DNA of 64,000 bases from CADEEN01 sp963816315 (GTDB taxonomy: Bacteria; Pseudomonadota; Gammaproteobacteria; Burkholderiales; Burkholderiaceae_C): positions 1 to 64,000 of the forward strand of contig CAWFJZ010000013.1 of NCBI GenBank assembly GCA_963816315.1, read 5' to 3'. The stretch's first letter is position 1, and each line of letters begins with the position of its first letter. The translations under genes were made by a program, and so were the position numbers. This document shows, one piece after another, positions 8,846-17,518 of the stretch. The notes under the pieces were generated by a model. The model was not told the origin of the DNA. It worked only from the letters and a program-made list of their open reading frames with translations, and ran no database searches.

Positions 8846-10171
8846 GTGCGTCTGTGGAGCACTTGCTGCGCCGCGGCGCGCGGGCCGGCCGTGGCTGATG
8901 CGCCTGCGCTGCCCGGCGCGCGCGCCTGGAGCGTCGCGGCGCTGCTGGTCGCAGTCAGCGACGCCCTGGCCGCACGCTTTTCCGCCTGCACCGTGCAGGG
9001 CGAGTTGTCCGGCTTCACGCGCGCGGCCAGCGGCCATTGCTACTTCACGCTGAAGGATGCCGATGGCGCCGCGGCGTCGGTGCGTTGCGCGATGTTCCGC
9101 CGCGCCGCGTCGTTGATGGACTTCGCGCCCCGTGACGGCCAGCAGGTCGAATTGCGCGGCCGCGTTGCGGTGTACGAGCCGCGCGGCGAAATGCAGTTCG
9201 TCGTCGAGTCGATGCGCTCGCTCGGCGCCGGCACGCTGTACGAGCAGTTCCTGCGCTTGAAGGCCAAGCTCGAAGCCGAGGGCCTGTTCGATGCGGCGAA
9301 GAAGCGCGCCTTGCCGGCGTTTGCGCGGCGCGTCGGCATCGTCACCTCGCCGGCCGGCGCGGCGCTGCACGACATGCTGACGACATTGGCGCGGCGCGCG
9401 CCGCAGGTGCGGGTGATCGTCTATCCGTCGCTGGTGCAGGGTGGCGAAGCGCCGGCCGCGCTGTTGTCGGCGTTGAACGCAGCAGCCGAGCGCAACGAAG
9501 TCGATGTATTGATCGTCGCCCGCGGCGGCGGCTCGATCGAGGACCTGTGGGCCTTCAACGACGAGCGCGTGGTGCGTGCGCTGGCCGCGCTGCCGATGCC
9601 GGTGGTCAGCGGCGTCGGCCACGAAACCGACATCACGCTGTGCGACTTTGCCGCGGACGTGCGCGCCGCCACGCCGACGGCCGCCGCCGAACTCGTCGCG
9701 GCCGAACGCGAGGCGCTGCTCGCGACGCTGTCGCAAAGCGCGCGCCACCTGCGGCGCAACGTCACGCGGCGTCTCGAAGCGCAAGCGCAGCGCCTCGACC
9801 GCCTGGCGCTGCAACTGGCGCGTCCGGGGCAGGCCGTGTCGCGCGCGTTGCAGCAGTTGCAGGCGCTGGCGCATCGGCGCGAGCGCGCCTGGAGCCGTGT
9901 GCGCGAAGCCCACGCCACGCAGGCCGCGACGCAGCGCGATCGGCTGCGGCGCGCGGTCACGGCGGGGCTGCACGCCGAGCAGTCGCGCCTGGCCACGCTC
10001 GGCGGGCGGCTCGGCGCGCTCGACCCGACGCGCGTTCTCGCGCGCGGCTACGCTTTTGTGCTCGACGGTCAGCAACGCGCGGTGGTCTCGGCCCACGCGG
10101 TGCAGCCAGGCCAGCCGCTTGCCCTGCATTGGCACGATGGGCAGGTTGAGGTGCGCGTCGTGGAGCAATGA
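8846..10171 (+). CDS. xseA: Exodeoxyribonuclease VII large subunit
   Basis: Up to 441 aa; family usual length is about 400-450. It degrades single-stranded DNA with XseB. Seen: N-terminal OB-fold (VQGELSGFTRAASGHCYFTLKD), the conserved central nuclease region (IVARGGGSIEDLWAFNDE, VSGVGHETDITLCDFAADVRA), then a long arginine/alanine-rich coiled coil typical of the C-terminal half. GTG 8846 or GTG 8891 could be the true start; the latter removes an arginine-rich tail not typical of the family. xseB is not in the window. sodB follows. Confidence 0.95.
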   Translation: MRLWSTCCAAARGPAVADAPALPGARAWSVAALLVAVSDALAARFSACTVQGELSGFTRAASGHCYFTLKDADGAAASVRCAMFRRAASLMDFAPRDGQQVELRGRVAVYEPRGEMQFVVESMRSLGAGTLYEQFLRLKAKLEAEGLFDAAKKRALPAFARRVGIVTSPAGAALHDMLTTLARRAPQVRVIVYPSLVQGGEAPAALLSALNAAAERNEVDVLIVARGGGSIEDLWAFNDERVVRALAALPMPVVSGVGHETDITLCDFAADVRAATPTAAAELVAAEREALLATLSQSARHLRRNVTRRLEAQAQRLDRLALQLARPGQAVSRALQQLQALAHRRERAWSRVREAHATQAATQRDRLRRAVTAGLHAEQSRLATLGGRLGALDPTRVLARGYAFVLDGQQRAVVSAHAVQPGQPLALHWHDGQVEVRVVEQ

Positions 10172-10245
10172 CCCGCAGGCCAAGCTTGCCTCGCGGCCCT
10201 GCCTAGAATCACTTCCCTCTTCGTCAAACACCACAGGACACGCTC

Positions 10246-10827
10246 ATGGAACACACCCTGCCGCCACTGCCGTTTCCGATCGACTCGCTGGCACCGCACT
10301 ACAGCAAGGAGACGCTCGAGTTCCATCACGGCAAGCACCACAACGCCTACGTGGTCAACCTGAACAACCTGCAAAAGGGCACCGAGTTCGAAGCGATGGC
10401 GCTCGAAGACATCATCAAGAAATCTTCGGGCGGCATCTACAACAACGCCGCGCAGATCTGGAACCACACCTTCTTCTGGAACTGCATGAAACCCAGCGGC
10501 GGCGGCGAGCCCGCGGGCAAGCTGGCCGATGCGATCAAGGCCAAATGGGGCAGCTACGCGTCGTTCCGCGAAGCCTTCGTCAAAAGCGCGGTCGGCAACT
10601 TCGGCTCGGGCTGGACCTGGCTGGTGAAGAAGGCCGACGGTTCGGTGGACATCGTCAACACCGGCGCCGCCGGCACGCCGCTGACCACCGGCGACAAGGC
10701 GCTGCTCACGGTCGATGTGTGGGAGCACGCCTACTACATCGACTACCGCAACCTGCGCCCGAAGTATGTCGAGACGTTCATCGACAAGCTCGTCAACTGG
10801 GAATTCGCCAGCAAGAACTTTGGCTGA
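10246..10827 (+). CDS. sodB: Superoxide dismutase, Fe type
   Basis: 193 aa. It converts superoxide to peroxide and oxygen in the cytoplasm. Metal ligands are visible: His27 in LEFHHGKHH, His in WNHTFFWN, and Asp/His in DVWEHAYYIDYRN. The residue before the second ligand motif is Gln (NNAAQIWNH), which marks the iron enzymes. ATG 10246, with CACAGGACACGCTC upstream as a weak ribosome site. A strong terminator follows directly. Confidence 0.97.
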   Translation: MEHTLPPLPFPIDSLAPHYSKETLEFHHGKHHNAYVVNLNNLQKGTEFEAMALEDIIKKSSGGIYNNAAQIWNHTFFWNCMKPSGGGEPAGKLADAIKAKWGSYASFREAFVKSAVGNFGSGWTWLVKKADGSVDIVNTGAAGTPLTTGDKALLTVDVWEHAYYIDYRNLRPKYVETFIDKLVNWEFASKNFG

Positions 10828-10845
10828 TCGCGCACACGCGTTCGC

Positions 10846-10870
10846 AAAGCCCGCTTCGGCGGGCTTTGTC
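10846..10870 (+). terminator. Terminator after sodB
   Basis: Perfect 9-bp hairpin AAAGCCCGC-TTCG-GCGGGCTTT, 18 bases after the sodB stop, followed by GTCGTTGTTG. The UUCG tetraloop makes it very stable. It overlaps the possible start region of the next gene. Confidence 0.8.
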
Positions 10871-11764
10871 GTTGTTGGGCGCGCTGTGCGTGGCGTGCGC
10901 GTTCGCCGGCCTGCTCGCGCCCGGTGCGAGCCGCGTCTTGGGCGACAACACGCTCGGCTGGGTCGCCGACCTGGCGGCGCATTGGGTCTGGCTGTGGCTG
11001 CCCGTCGGCGCGATCGGCCTGTTGCTGGCGCGCGGACGTTGGTTCGCGCGGCTGGCGCTCGGCGCGGCGATGCTCGCGCTGCCATGGGCCTGGTTGCCGC
11101 CGGCGATGGCGCACAGCAGCGCAGGCGCCGCAGGTTCGCGTCGTCAGCGCCAACGTTCACCTCGGCAACGCCGATCCGTCGCTGCTGCTGGCCTGGGCGG
11201 ATCCATCGAACACCGATCTGATCGTCGTTCACGAGCTGCGCGTGGCCTTCGCGAGAAAGCTCGCGGCCGCAACGCAATGGCCTCACCAGCACCTGATGCC
11301 GCACGCCGGTGCGTCGGGCATCGGCCTGCTGTCGCGCTGGCCCTTGCGCGACGTGCGCGAGGTGATCGGCGCCCGTGGCATCCCGCAGTTGCATGCGCTG
11401 GTCGAGACACCGCAGGGCACGATCGAAGTGATCGCCGATCCATCCGATGCCGCCGCTGACTCTGTCGTGGCAACGCGCTCGCAACCAGACGTTGGCCGCG
11501 CTGCGCCCGCGCGGCGATGCACCGGCGCTCGTCATCGGCGACTTCAACGCCACGCCCTGGTCCAACGCTGCGCCGCTGCTCGCGCAAGGCGGCTGGCGCT
11601 GGTTCGGCGGTGTGCGGCCGACGTGGCCGCACCGCGCGTGGGGCATCCCGATCGACGCCGTGTGGGGACACGGCGCCTGGGCCGTGACGGGCCACGAGGT
11701 CGGCCCGCCGATCGGCTCGGACCACCGGCCGCTCAGGGTCGGCTTGCGCCTGACGCCTTCGTGA
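10866..11764 (+). pseudogene. Endonuclease/exonuclease/phosphatase (EEP) family membrane protein, two frame breaks
   Basis: The product is readable in three consecutive frames. Frame one (to about 11115) gives three hydrophobic segments, frame two (about 11115-11437) gives QVRVVSANVHLGN and IVVHELRVAF, and frame three (to 11764) gives LVIGDFNATPWS and IGSDHRPLRV. These are the ordered EEP catalytic motifs (Asn, Glu, GDFN, SDH), so the ancestral gene was intact and complete. N-terminal membrane helices plus a C-terminal EEP domain is a common layout. Two single-base indels (near 11115 and 11437) break it. The start is uncertain (TTG or GTG after the sodB terminator). Confidence 0.82.
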
Positions 11765-11805
11765 GCAAAGCACTTCGGCAGCCGAAGCCGCCGAAGTCTG
11801 CAGCC

Positions 11806-12114
11806 TTACTTGTTGGCCGGAGCAGGGGTCGCCGCGCCCTCGCCCTTGCGAGCGCGCTCGTTCGACTTCATGGTCTCGGCACGTGCCGCCCGATCGCTGC
11901 GCATCGACATCTCCATGTCCTTCATCGGCACCATGCCCTTGCCGCCCTTGTCCATCTTGTCGAACATCGCTTCGTGATGGCTGATGTACTCCTGTTTGGA
12001 GACCATGCCGTCACCGTTGGTGTCCATATTCATCTTGTTCATATGGGCCGCGGCGAAGGACGCCGTGGTGCCGGCCAACAGCATGGCGGCGACGATGAGT
12101 CGGGAGCTTTTCAT
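11806..12114 (-). CDS. Exported EF-hand protein
   Basis: 102 aa. A signal peptide (MKSSRLIVAAMLLAGTTASFAAA) is followed by MNMDTNGDGMVSKQEYISH, whose DTNGDGMVSKQE is a canonical 12-residue calcium loop. A second, degenerate loop region (MDKGGKGMVPMKDME) and an alanine/proline tail follow. ATG 12114 is chosen for the signal peptide and for AAAGGAAC upstream. Probably a periplasmic calcium-binding protein; the partner is unknown. Next gene upstream on the same strand is the DUF192 protein. Confidence 0.85.
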   Translation of the reverse strand: MKSSRLIVAAMLLAGTTASFAAAHMNKMNMDTNGDGMVSKQEYISHHEAMFDKMDKGGKGMVPMKDMEMSMRSDRAARAETMKSNERARKGEGAATPAPANK

Positions 12115-12169
12115 GAGAGTTCCTTTGGGGTCAATGGAATCCTGTGTGGGCAATCGCCGTGCCCGACCC

Positions 12170-12634
12170 TCACGATGCGCCGAAAGCTTTGCCCCCAGGC
12201 CCGGTCAGCTTGAAGCCCGCCTTGATGCCACGCTTGACGAACCAGCCCTGGTTCATCTCGAGCACGTAGCGCACCGGCTTGGCGGAGCAATGGCTTTCCA
12301 GCGACTGCGGCTTCATCTCGTCGATGTTGACCACGGTGCCGTCGTCGGCGACGAAGGCGATCGACAGCGGCAGCAGCGTGTTCTTCATCCAGAAACACTG
12401 TTGCGACGGTTGCTCAAAAACGAACAGCATGCCCTCGTGCTGCGGCATCTCGCGGCGGTGCATCAGGCCGGTGGATCGCTGCTCCCCCGTGGACGCGACC
12501 TGGGCGCGGATGTTGTGCATGCCGGCCTGCAGTTGCACCACCGGCAGGTTCATCTGCGGTGCGTCCTGCGCCCACGGCGAAAGGGACAAAAGTGCCAGCA
12601 GCGTGCCGACGGCGAGGCGATAGGTCAAACTCAT
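12170..12634 (-). CDS. DUF192 family periplasmic protein
   Basis: 154 aa with signal peptide (residues 1-22, cleavage after WAQ). The DUF192 core is clear: STGLMHRREMPQHEGMLFVF, then CFWMKNTLLPLSIAFV and VRYVLEMNQGWF. Function of the family is not established. It is 55 bases upstream of the EF-hand gene and reads in the same direction, so the two may share a transcript. Confidence 0.92.
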   Translation of the reverse strand: MSLTYRLAVGTLLALLSLSPWAQDAPQMNLPVVQLQAGMHNIRAQVASTGEQRSTGLMHRREMPQHEGMLFVFEQPSQQCFWMKNTLLPLSIAFVADDGTVVNIDEMKPQSLESHCSAKPVRYVLEMNQGWFVKRGIKAGFKLTGPGGKAFGAS

Positions 12635-12779
12635 GGTGTGGGTGCCGGATGCGTCGGCCGATTATCGGTTGCCGCGTTCAACGCCGAGTTGCTATCCCCC
12701 GTGCACATCAAGAGAGGCCACAGCGCATGAGCGTTCCTTCCACTGGCGGTCTGTGCCACGCGCACGACGAGGCGCCGTC

Positions 12780-13295
12780 ATGAAAAAACGCGTCGCCGCC
12801 GCGCCGCTCGAAGACCCGAGCGAAGCCATCGCCCGCCGCTGCCGCAAGCTGGTGACGCAGCGCGCGATGTTCGCGGCCGGCGTGGCGATGGTGCCCATCC
12901 CAGGCCTCGACTGGCTCACCGACGTCGGCGTGCTCGTCAAGCTGCTGCCGGAGATCAACCGCGCCTTCGGCCTCACGCCCGAGCAGATCGAAGACCTCGC
13001 GCCGGACCGCAAGCTCGTCGTCTATAAAACCATCAGCGCCGGCAGCGGCATGTTGGTCGGGCGCATGGTGACGCGCGAGTTGGTGATCCAGGTGTTGAAG
13101 GTGGTCGGCGTGCGCCTGACCACGCAGCAAGCCGCCAAGTTCGTGCCGATCGCCGGGCAGGCGGTTTCGGCGATGCTGACCTTCGGCGCGCTGAAGTACG
13201 TTTGCGAGCAGCACATCCGGCAATGCCAGAGCGTTTCGCGCCAGTTGGCACTGCCGGCGCCGGACATTCCCTTCGCCGAGAGAGTGGACGGCTAG
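12780..13295 (+). CDS. Conserved membrane-associated protein of unknown function
   Basis: 171 aa. Two weakly hydrophobic stretches (AMFAAGVAMVPIPGLDWLTDVGVLVKLL and QQAAKFVPIAGQAVSAMLTFGALKYV in part) with PxPG and PIAG turns recall EcsC/DUF697-like proteins, in which glycine-rich amphipathic helices attach to membranes. ATG 12780 follows an unrelated reading frame; no strong ribosome site is seen. It ends 14 bases before tRNA-Pro. Function not recognised. Confidence 0.7.
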   Translation: MKKRVAAAPLEDPSEAIARRCRKLVTQRAMFAAGVAMVPIPGLDWLTDVGVLVKLLPEINRAFGLTPEQIEDLAPDRKLVVYKTISAGSGMLVGRMVTRELVIQVLKVVGVRLTTQQAAKFVPIAGQAVSAMLTFGALKYVCEQHIRQCQSVSRQLALPAPDIPFAERVDG

Positions 13296-13309
13296 AATCG
13301 CGCCTCCGT

Positions 13310-13386
13310 CGGGGTGTAGCGCAGCCTGGTAGCGCAACTGCTTTGGGAGCAGTAGGTCGCGAGTTCGAATCCCGCCACCCCGACCA
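13310..13386 (+). tRNA. tRNA-Pro (TGG)
   Basis: 77 bases including an encoded CCA. Acceptor CGGGGTG pairs with CACCCCG; the D-arm GCGCAGCCTGGTAGCGC, anticodon loop TTTGGGA with anticodon TGG, and T-loop TTCGAAT are all standard. Confidence 0.97.
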
Positions 13387-13409
13387 CCCCTCTTGCGTGC
13401 CCGCAAACA

Positions 13410-13486
13410 CTGCCCGTAGCTCAACTGGATAGAGCACCAGCCTTCTAAGCTGGGGGTCGCAGGTTCGAGTCCTGCCGGGCAGGCCA
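13410..13486 (+). tRNA. tRNA-Arg (TCT)
   Basis: 77 bases with encoded CCA, 23 bases after tRNA-Pro, likely one transcript. Acceptor CTGCCCG pairs with CGGGCAG; anticodon stem CCAGC/GCTGG encloses CTTCTAA (anticodon TCT); T-loop TTCGAGT. The following 13500-13540 stretch has a TGCCCC-TCAA-GGGGCA type hairpin that may end the transcript. Confidence 0.97.
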
Positions 13487-13659
13487 GCATGGACCACCCC
13501 GGAGCGGCTGTCGCCGCTGCCCCCTCAAGGGGCACCGCCAGCGGCCTGGCGAAGCCAGTTCCGCGGCGGTTGCTTGGTTTTCCTTTCGACGCCGCAGAGC
13601 TGGCCGATGGCGAGCGGTGCTAAGGTGCCCGGCGCCTTGGCGACGACGAGAGGTACGCG

Positions 13660-14892
13660 ATGAAGCCAGCAGCAGGCCGTTTCGAGCAGTCCTTCGTGTT
13701 CCACATGATCCGGGACTTCTTTTTGCTGCTGGTCGCGGTGGCCGCGATCGAACTCGGCATCCGCTACGCGGTGCTGCTCTACGAGTTCCGCACCGCCGAA
13801 CCGGCGCGGGTCAAGGACGCCGCCGAGCGGCTCGCCGCCGACATCAAGTCGATCATGCTCAACTCCGGCGGCCCGCTCGCGGCGCAGACGGTCTATCCGA
13901 TCTTGAACCGCAATTACGACGACCTGGGCCTGTCGATCGCGGTCGAGCCGAGCGAGGTCACGGTCGAGTCGATGAAGGAGAGCTTCAAGATGGACCCGCA
14001 GGGGTTGAAGCCGCGCTGGCCGGCGGGTGCTCACGAGCAGGCGGCGGTGTCACTCAAGGCCGAGGCCTTTTGCACCACCTGCCACGTCAAGGCCAAGGTG
14101 GGCGACGTGCTCGGCACGGTCAGCGTGCGCAGCTACCTCGCGCGCAAGGAGGCGGCGTGGTGGCGCGAGGTGCGCGTCACGGCCGGCGCCTTGAGCCTGA
14201 AGATCCTCGCCCACACGATCGTGCTGTTGCTGCTGCTCAAGGTGCGCATGGAGCCGCTGCTGTCGATCAACAACGCGGTCGCCAGCCTGGCCAAGGGCCT
14301 GATGGATCTGTCGCCGCGTGCGCCGGTCAGGAGCGACGACGAGTTCGGCGCGCTGGCGCAGGACCTGAACCACTTTCTCGACCGCATCGAGCTGATCGTG
14401 CACGACCTCGACCGCATCCTGTCGGAGGTGATGGCGGTCGGCTCGAGGCTGGGCACGGTCAACCGCCAACTCGAGCGCCAGCTCGACGGCCTGCGCGACG
14501 CCGCCCTGCGCACGCTGGCCGACGGCGCACAGCGCGGGCTGGACACGCGCGTGGCCGCCGCGCGCGAGGCCGGCGCGTTCGATCTGCTGCTGGCGATGCT
14601 CGACGAGGGCGTCGCCGGCACGGCGCTGCCCGAGGACGCCGTGCTTCGGCTGCGCGATCCGCTGGTCAAGCTGAAGGCGCGCTTCGACGACGTCACGCGC
14701 GCGCTCGAACGCGCGGCGCCGCCGGTGCGGGTGGCCGAGGCGCAATCGGCCGAGTACCAGGCCTTCGCGCAATCGCTGCGCGAGATGGCGGTGCTGGAGG
14801 CGCAGATGCAGTCGGTGGCCGCGTCCGGGCAACAGGTGCTTCAGCGGCTGGCGGCCGGGCGCGGCACCGGCACGGCGGATCCGTCGGCTTGA
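13660..14892 (+). CDS. Membrane heme-c sensor protein with HAMP domain and no output domain
   Basis: 410 aa. Membrane helix 1 at about residues 16-40, a periplasmic domain of about 135 residues resembling DUF3365/Tll0287-type heme sensors with CTTCH at 138-142 (a CxxCH covalent heme site), membrane helix 2 at about 177-194, then a HAMP-like stretch (MEPLLSINNAVASLAKGLMD to LDRIELIVHDL) and long helical coiled coil to the end. There is no kinase, GGDEF or methyl-accepting hairpin. It may sense redox state or NO/O2 and pass a signal through partner contact. Convergent overlap of 52 bases with the next gene. Confidence 0.82.
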   Translation: MKPAAGRFEQSFVFHMIRDFFLLLVAVAAIELGIRYAVLLYEFRTAEPARVKDAAERLAADIKSIMLNSGGPLAAQTVYPILNRNYDDLGLSIAVEPSEVTVESMKESFKMDPQGLKPRWPAGAHEQAAVSLKAEAFCTTCHVKAKVGDVLGTVSVRSYLARKEAAWWREVRVTAGALSLKILAHTIVLLLLLKVRMEPLLSINNAVASLAKGLMDLSPRAPVRSDDEFGALAQDLNHFLDRIELIVHDLDRILSEVMAVGSRLGTVNRQLERQLDGLRDAALRTLADGAQRGLDTRVAAAREAGAFDLLLAMLDEGVAGTALPEDAVLRLRDPLVKLKARFDDVTRALERAAPPVRVAEAQSAEYQAFAQSLREMAVLEAQMQSVAASGQQVLQRLAAGRGTGTADPSA

Positions 14893-15449
14893 CGCTGCAT
14901 GCCCAGGCGCAGCAGCCATGCCGCGAGGATGGCGATCGACACCCCCACCAGCGCCGTGCCGAGCGTCTGCTGATCGTCCAGGCGGTAGGCGTTGCACAGC
15001 CGCGCGGGAGAGTCCTGGTACAGCGTGCCCACCACCGCCAGCATCGGCAGCACGTTACCGAGAAAGAAGGCCTGGATGACGATGCCGGCGCGCTGCCACG
15101 ACAGCGCGAGCGCCGCGCCGCTGGCCACCAGCGCGAACAGCTTGCCGCTTTCGATGGTCGGGTCCACCAGCGCGAGATCGAGCACGCGCGGCACCATCAG
15201 CAGCGCCATCGCGAGCGCCGTGGCGAGCAGCCCGGCGATGCCGAGTTGGTTGAAGCGCTGCCAGTGGCGTTGCCAACGCGACGGTACCGCCCCGACCAGC
15301 AGCGCGCCGGCCAGCATCACGGCCGGGTACTGCAACAGCATGTGCGTCGTCATGCCCGACTCGGCAGCGCGACGCACGGGCGGCAACAGCATCAGCACGA
15401 GCAGGCACAGGCCGACGAGCGGCAGCCGGTGGCTAGGGTGTGTTGACAC
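14841..15449 (-). CDS. Polytopic membrane protein of unknown function, 5' end altered by inserted element
   Basis: About 202 aa from GTG 15449, with some six hydrophobic segments (for example LVGLCLLVLMLLPPV, LLQYPAVMLAGALLVGAV, LLATALAMALLMV). The only starts (GTG 15449, ATG 15473) lie inside the terminal inverted repeat of the inserted element, so the native N-terminus has probably been replaced. Its position after the SCO gene suggests a link to oxidase assembly, but no family was recognised. Confidence 0.65.
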   Translation of the reverse strand: MSTHPSHRLPLVGLCLLVLMLLPPVRRAAESGMTTHMLLQYPAVMLAGALLVGAVPSRWQRHWQRFNQLGIAGLLATALAMALLMVPRVLDLALVDPTIESGKLFALVASGAALALSWQRAGIVIQAFFLGNVLPMLAVVGTLYQDSPARLCNAYRLDDQQTLGTALVGVSIAILAAWLLRLGMQRQADGSAVPVPRPAASR

Positions 15450-15701
15450 TAAAACGTGCCCGCGCCGGGGCACCCAAGGGTGCAGGGCAAGGCGCGACTC
15501 GCCGCCTGGGGTCGGGCCCCAGGCAAGAGGCGCAACGCGGCCCTGCGCCCTTGGGTGCCCCGGCCCTTCGGGTGAGTACCCAAAACGGGCTCACTCGTTG
15601 TTGCGACGCCTTGGCGTGGGACCTGCCACGCCGGCGGCGTCGCGCCTAGATTGAGCCCGTTTTGGGTACTCACGCGGGCACGTTTTAATGTCAACACACC
15701 C
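15436..15701. mobile_element. 266-bp MITE-like element with 29-bp terminal inverted repeats
   Basis: Left end GGGTGTGTTGACACTAAAAC and the reverse complement of the right end GGGTGTGTTGACATTAAAAC agree over 29 bases with one mismatch. TA flanks both ends (15434-15435, 15702-15703), as expected for a TA target duplication of the IS630/Tc1 kind. Inside are two further inverted-repeat pairs: GGGGCACCCAAGGGTGCAGG (about 15468) with its complement near 15540-15562, and GAGTACCCAAAACGGGCTCA (about 15574) with its complement near 15651-15671. There is no transposase, so it is non-autonomous. Confidence 0.8.
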
Positions 15702-15704
15702 TAC

Positions 15705-16301
15705 TCACAGCGAGCGCGCGAAGGCCAGCGCGCCGTGGGTATCGGTGTCGTCGAAGATGCGCACCAGTCGGCCGCGTCGGTCGATCACGAGCAGCGCCGC
15801 GTTGTGCTCCCAGCCGCCGCGGCCATCGTCGATCACCACCACCTGCCAGGCGTCGAGCAAGCGCCGCAGTTGCGCGGCGTCGGGCACGGTGGTCATGCGC
15901 CAGTGGCGCGCGTCGGCGTGCCACAGCGCGGCATGACGACGCAACTGCCCGGCGTCGTCGTGCGCGGGGTCGAAGCTGATCGACAGCAGTTGGATGTCGG
16001 GGTCGAGCGCCGATTGCAGTTGCTGCAGGTTGCTGCCCAGGGCGAGGCACACGCTCGGGCAGCGCGTGTAGATGAAGCTGGCGATGGTGACGCGGCCCGG
16101 GCCGGCCAGCACCTCGTGCAGGGTCTGCCCGGCGAGGTCGTCGCCGGCGAGCACGGCGCGCGGCGCGGACACAGGCGCGTTGGCCACTTGCAGCCGTCGC
16201 GCGCCTTCGGCTGTCCAGACTTCGAAGCCTTCGGTCAACATCGATGCGCAGAGCCAGGCCGCCGCGGCGAGCGATGTGCAGGCGAGCGCGGTGCGCCACA
16301 T
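15705..16301 (-). CDS. SCO1/SenC family copper chaperone
   Basis: 198 aa. An N-terminal membrane anchor, then a thioredoxin-like fold with the copper-binding CPSVC at residues 81-85 and the downstream His in GWEHNAALLVIDRRG. Family members deliver copper to, or reduce, oxidase copper sites; cbb3 oxidases need such help for CuB. Located three bases downstream of the cytochrome c reading frame in the same direction as ccoN-ccoO, so it is part of the oxidase operon. Ends three bases from the MITE. Confidence 0.93.
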   Translation of the reverse strand: MWRTALACTSLAAAAWLCASMLTEGFEVWTAEGARRLQVANAPVSAPRAVLAGDDLAGQTLHEVLAGPGRVTIASFIYTRCPSVCLALGSNLQQLQSALDPDIQLLSISFDPAHDDAGQLRRHAALWHADARHWRMTTVPDAAQLRRLLDAWQVVVIDDGRGGWEHNAALLVIDRRGRLVRIFDDTDTHGALAFARSL

Positions 16302-16303
16302 CG

Positions 16304-16930
16304 TCAGGCTCTCAGGGCTTGGCGGCGAGCGCCTTCAACTCGTCGCCGCCGGCAAACGGCGCTCGTGCGCGTGTTCGCCTTGCGCTCCTGCGCGATCAGC
16401 TCGGGCTTGATTGGTGGCGCCTTGTTCGACCACGCGCCGCGCACGTGGCTGGCCAGCGCTGCCAGTTCGGCGTCGCCGAGTTGCTTGAAGGCCGGCATGT
16501 TGCCTTTGTAGGCCACACCGGCCACGGTGATCTCGCCGACGATGCCGTGCAGCAGGATGTTGACGACGATGCGCTCGTCGCCGACCACCCATTCCGATGC
16601 GTCGAGCGGCGGAAAGACACCTGCCAGGCCCTTGCCGCTGGCCTGGTGGCAGGCCACGCACTGCGCGGCGTAGAGCTGCTGGCCATCGACGGCGCCGGCG
16701 GGTTTGGCGACATCGGCGCTCAGATCGGCCAGCGTGCGCCGGTCGCCGAGCATGGGCGCACCGGGCGCATCCGAGAAGACGATGTAGCCGACGCCGAACA
16801 GCAGCACGCCCGCCGTCACCAGCGCGGCCAGCAGCGGGATCGGCTGGCTGCGCTCGGTCGGATCGACCTGCTCGCGCTGCTGCGCGTTCGCTGTCGCCGG
16901 CGCTTGAGTGGTCGTGTCGTCTTGCGCCAT
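16304..16930 (-). CDS. Membrane-anchored monoheme cytochrome c, C-terminus probably frameshifted
   Basis: 208 aa as read. A cytoplasmic tail, one membrane helix (residues about 31-52), then a class I cytochrome c domain with CVACH at 91-95 and the Met ligand in YKGNMPAF. It takes the place of the diheme CcoP in this oxidase cluster. The last residues (TRTSAVCRRRRVEGARRQ) are unlike the family; a one-base shift near 16355 gives PFAGGDELKALAAKP and a stop at about 16312, which looks native. One base before ccoO's stop region, so coupled to it. Confidence 0.85.
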   Translation of the reverse strand: MAQDDTTTQAPATANAQQREQVDPTERSQPIPLLAALVTAGVLLFGVGYIVFSDAPGAPMLGDRRTLADLSADVAKPAGAVDGQQLYAAQCVACHQASGKGLAGVFPPLDASEWVVGDERIVVNILLHGIVGEITVAGVAYKGNMPAFKQLGDAELAALASHVRGAWSNKAPPIKPELIAQERKANTRTSAVCRRRRVEGARRQALRA

Positions 16931-17518
16931 CTAAGGTTTTGCCGAGGGCAACACGGCATAGGTGTGATCGAGGCCCTGCAAGTACTTGACGAGGTCGAGC
17001 GCATCGGGCGACGCCACCACCACCTTGCCTTCGGGCACGCGGCCCGGCGGCATGTTGACGATCTGCTCGCCTTCGTCGGCCGCAGCCTTGACGCGAAACA
17101 GGTAGGCGTAGGCCGGCATGATCGAGCCCGGCACGTACGCGCGGGGCTGGTACAGGTGCCCGAGGTGCCAATCGGCGCTCGGCTGGCGCACGCCGATGTT
17201 GAACAGGTCGGGCCCGGTGCGCATCGAGCCGAGCAGGTGAGGGCGGTCGTACGAGTAGTCGGCCGGCACCGAAGGCCGGCCCCAGCCGCGCGCGCCGTCG
17301 GGCCCGACCTTGCGGTCGCGCGGCTGCTGGCTGTGGCAATAGACGCAGCCGTTGGCGATGTACACCGCGCGGCCACGCAGTTGCTGATCGGTGTAGGGCT
17401 TGAGTTGCGGCGGCGGCGAGATGCCCCGCACCTGGATGTACGGCATCACCACCAGCGCCGCGGTGGCCAGGCCGAGCGCCACCATCGCGCCGCTGACGAG
17501 CTTGACGTCGCTGTCCAT
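16931..17518 (-). CDS. ccoO: cbb3-type cytochrome c oxidase subunit II
   Basis: 195 aa. N-terminal helix (residues about 8-28) anchors a periplasmic monoheme domain: GCVYCHSQQPRDRKVGPD, heme site C58-H62, with Met ligand in GSIMPAYAYLF. YSYDRPHLLGSMRTGPDLFNIG is a CcoO signature. ATG 17518 overlaps the ccoN stop by one base in an ATGA-type junction. Electrons pass from cytochromes c to CcoN. Confidence 0.95.
   Translation of the reverse strand: MDSDVKLVSGAMVALGLATAALVVMPYIQVRGISPPPQLKPYTDQQLRGRAVYIANGCVYCHSQQPRDRKVGPDGARGWGRPSVPADYSYDRPHLLGSMRTGPDLFNIGVRQPSADWHLGHLYQPRAYVPGSIMPAYAYLFRVKAAADEGEQIVNMPPGRVPEGKVVVASPDALDLVKYLQGLDHTYAVLPSAKP

Noticed and set aside
13310..13486. tRNA pair as an integration site
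   Set aside because: No duplicated tRNA end, integrase or boundary was found on either side.
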